This document shows, in pieces, positions 62,341-64,000 of a DNA stretch of 64,000 nucleotides. The stretch comes from Desulfuromonas thiophila. GTDB lineage: Bacteria; Desulfobacterota; Desulfuromonadia; Desulfuromonadales; Desulfuromonadaceae. The position numbers and the translations under genes were made by a program. The stretch's first letter is position 1. Every line of letters begins with the position of its first letter. The notes beneath the pieces were generated by a model. That model had not been told where the DNA came from. It saw only the letters and a list, made by a program, of their open reading frames with translations, and did not search any database. Location of the stretch: contig NZ_FNAQ01000001.1 of the NCBI RefSeq assembly GCF_900101955.1, positions 248,001 to 312,000 on the forward strand. Reading direction: 5' to 3'.

Positions 62341-62904
62341 TCACTCCTTGACGCGGGTGACGTACTCCCCGGTGCGGGTGTCGATCTGGATCAGAACCCC
62401 TTGCTCGACAAAGGACGGCACCTGCAGGGTGTAGCCGGTTTCGACGGTGGCCGGTTTGTTGTTGCCGGCGGCCGTGTCGCCCTTGACCCAGGGGTCGGAC
62501 TGGGTGACGCGCAGGTTGACGAAATTGGGCAGGGTGATGCCGATGGCCAGATCGCCGAACATGAGGATCTTTACCTCCATGTTGTCGACTAGAAAGTATT
62601 TGTCGTCGCCGAGGGTGTCGGCGCCGAGCGATACCTGCTCGAAACTCTTGTTGTCCATGAAGACATAGCCGGTTTCGTCCTGGTAGAGGTACTGCATGTC
62701 ACGCTCTTCCAGCGGGGCCGGTTCGAAGCTCTCACCGCTGCGGTAGGTGCGGTCGAACAGCGAGCCGGTGATCATGTTGCGCATCTTGCATTTGTAAAGT
62801 GCCTGGCCCTTGCCCGGTTTGGTGAAGTCGAACTGGACGATGACGTGGGGTTCGCCATCGATCATGAGCTTGAGGCCTTTTTTCAGGTCGGAACAGCTGT
62901 ACAT
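62341..62904 (-). CDS. efp: Translation elongation factor P
   Basis: 187 residues with three OB/KOW-like domains. The modified loop reads FTKPGKGQA, with the lysine at Lys32 equivalent to E. coli Lys34. Other signatures: NMITGSLFDRTYRSGESFE, YLYQDETGYVFMDNKSFEQ, and C-terminal GDTAAGNNKPATVETGYTLQVPSFVEQGVLIQIDTRTGEYV. It relieves ribosome stalling at polyproline. The presence of epmA and epmB fits a beta-lysylated EF-P. Confidence 0.97.
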   Translation of the reverse strand: MYSCSDLKKGLKLMIDGEPHVIVQFDFTKPGKGQALYKCKMRNMITGSLFDRTYRSGESFEPAPLEERDMQYLYQDETGYVFMDNKSFEQVSLGADTLGDDKYFLVDNMEVKILMFGDLAIGITLPNFVNLRVTQSDPWVKGDTAAGNNKPATVETGYTLQVPSFVEQGVLIQIDTRTGEYVTRVKE

Positions 62905-63030
62905 AGACGGAAACTCCTCAAAGGTCGCGTGAAAAGAAAAGGCGAACGATTAAAGCACGAAGACGCGCCTCTGTCATGAAAAAAACACCGCTGCCGCCAG
63001 CTCTTGCGGCGTCACTCACGGTCATTTGAT

Positions 63031-63063
63031 AAAAAAAGAGCCGCCCGGGCAGGCGGCTCTTTT
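63031..63063 (-). terminator. Terminator after the acetate transporter gene
   Basis: AAAAGAGCCGCC pairs with GGCGGCTCTTTT over a 6-nt loop, with seven A upstream, giving a U-run on the minus strand. Confidence 0.9.
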
Positions 63064-63099
63064 CGCGGCGTTATGTGGTTTGGTTGGGTATGGGTATGG

Positions 63100-63690
63100 T
63101 TATTTGATAACGCCTAAGGGTGCGACTTCGCGGCCGAAGACCTCGTTCATGACCTGAGCCAGGCCGGTGTAGATAGCGGACAGGCCGCAGAAAATGCCTT
63201 CGTAGCCAGCAATCATCTTGAGGGTGGCGTTGCCGGTGAAATCACCAGCGGCCAGCAGGAAGAACAGCAGTACCAGCGAACCGAACACCACCTGCAGGGC
63301 GCGGCTGAGACGGAAGGTGCCGATGAACAGCACGGCCGAAAACAGGCCCCAGATGGTGAGATAGAAGCCCATGGCAAAGGGCGAGGATGCGGAAACGACG
63401 CCGGTTTTGGGCAGCAGGATCAGGGCGACCAGGGTGAGCCAGAACAGGCCGTAGGAGGTGAAGGCCGTGGCGCCGAAGGTGTTGTTCTTCTTCCACTCCA
63501 TGATGCCGACGATGATCTGGCCGAGGCCGCCGTAGAAGACCCCCATGCCCAGGATCATGGCATCAAGGGGAAAGAAGCCGGCATTGTGCAGGTTGAGCAG
63601 CACGGTGGTCATGCCGAAGCCGAGCAGGCCCAGCGGCGCGGGGTTGGCGGTGGTGTCCTTGAGGGTCAGGTTCTGCAGTTCGTTAGCCAT
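63100..63690 (-). CDS. satP: Acetate/succinate transporter, GPR1/FUN34/YaaH (SatP) family
   Basis: 196 residues with six TM helices. The family signature [25 protein letters not shown] is at the N-terminus, then [32 protein letters not shown], and C-terminal [26 protein letters not shown]. SatP-type proteins move acetate (and succinate) across the cytoplasmic membrane. ATG 63690 follows AAAGGAG by eight bases; a longer frame upstream lacks family features. Acetate is a key carbon and electron source in Desulfuromonadales. Confidence 0.93.
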   Translation of the reverse strand: MANELQNLTLKDTTANPAPLGLLGFGMTTVLLNLHNAGFFPLDAMILGMGVFYGGLGQIIVGIMEWKKNNTFGATAFTSYGLFWLTLVALILLPKTGVVSASSPFAMGFYLTIWGLFSAVLFIGTFRLSRALQVVFGSLVLLFFLLAAGDFTGNATLKMIAGYEGIFCGLSAIYTGLAQVMNEVFGREVAPLGVIK

Positions 63691-64000
63691 GGTTGCTTCT
63701 CCTTTGCTTCCTTTGGGTTGAGGTTCGGGCGTATGGTCAATCGGTTCGGCGGTGCTGGGTTGCCTCCGGCTGCCGTTTGTTTCGAGCCGGGCAAGGGGCC
63801 CGGTATCAGTCGAACAGTTGTTGATTGCTTTTAGCAGAGGGCGTGCCATTTTCTGCAAGTGCCGTTGTTTTTATCTTAAGTTATCGAAATACAAGACTTT
63901 ATTTTGTTTGTCAGGGCCTTTCTTTTCTAACGCTGTTTGGCCCGACTTTTTGCGTTGCTGCAAAAACCGCGTGGCCAAACAGGCTGAAATCGTGTCGGAG
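63691..64000. promoter_or_regulatory. Upstream region of satP with long imperfect palindrome
   Basis: 310 bases without a gene up to the window end. AT-rich tract at 63860-63930 is a candidate promoter region. At 63933-63982 CTGTTTGGCC pairs with GGCCAAACAG, and inside it TTTTTGC pairs with GCAAAAA, giving a nested hairpin. Confidence 0.35.

Overview
The window is high-GC DNA, densely packed with genes on both strands. It looks like a Desulfuromonadales/Geobacter-type anaerobe of the former Deltaproteobacteria. The support is an octaheme c-type cytochrome, a radical-SAM AhbD-type haem gene next to hemE, a CcsA/HemX-hemA-hemD-hemB cluster, a GPR1/FUN34/YaaH acetate transporter, many two-component systems and two chemoreceptors. 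The taxonomic call is inference from gene content. No tRNA, rRNA, CRISPR array or intact insertion sequence was seen.

Layout. 1-9 kb: the end of an EAL protein; a NarX/NarL-like kinase and regulator upstream of an HAO-like octaheme cytochrome; an OmpR-type regulator and kinase followed by an HtrA protease; ppsR. 9-14.3 kb: a rightward housekeeping run prmA-rsmE-RDD protein-dapF-HAD phosphatase-dtd-darP, with several overlapping start and stop codons. 14.4-21 kb: trxA (leftward), a SIS protein, and the tetrapyrrole block ccsA/hemX-hemA-hemD-hemB followed by an M16 protease; hemC is missing from this block. 21-28 kb: an orphan kinase with a PhnD-like sensor, an NlpC/P60 lipoprotein, trmJ and a large sigma-54 activator. 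28-36 kb: a leftward, overlapping three-gene unit (rhodanese, CCG iron-sulfur/TVP38 membrane fusion, small secreted protein), then envelope glycosyltransferases, an outer-membrane barrel and a small ferredoxin. 36-48 kb: an RdgC-like gene and the second haem block (ahbD-like, hemE, hemH, hemG), interrupted by a second outer-membrane barrel and a multi-rhodanese lipoprotein with a decayed end. 48-64 kb: chemoreceptors, prfC, a sensor kinase, pepA, def, an ACT protein, the EF-P lysylation set (epmB, epmA, efp), an AT-rich GIY-YIG-like insertion and the acetate transporter.

How the genes fit together. The two hem blocks cover much of the route from glutamyl-tRNA to haem and would serve the cytochromes. 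epmA, epmB and efp supply EF-P and its beta-lysylation enzymes. Two loci pair a rhodanese protein with a GAWTQ-type outer-membrane barrel, and one of them also carries the iron-sulfur/TVP38 fusion. This is the best candidate here for an undescribed system, possibly sulfur handling at the envelope. A roughly 105-bp dispersed repeat with a hairpin core occurs twice, each time directly after a terminator-like hairpin.
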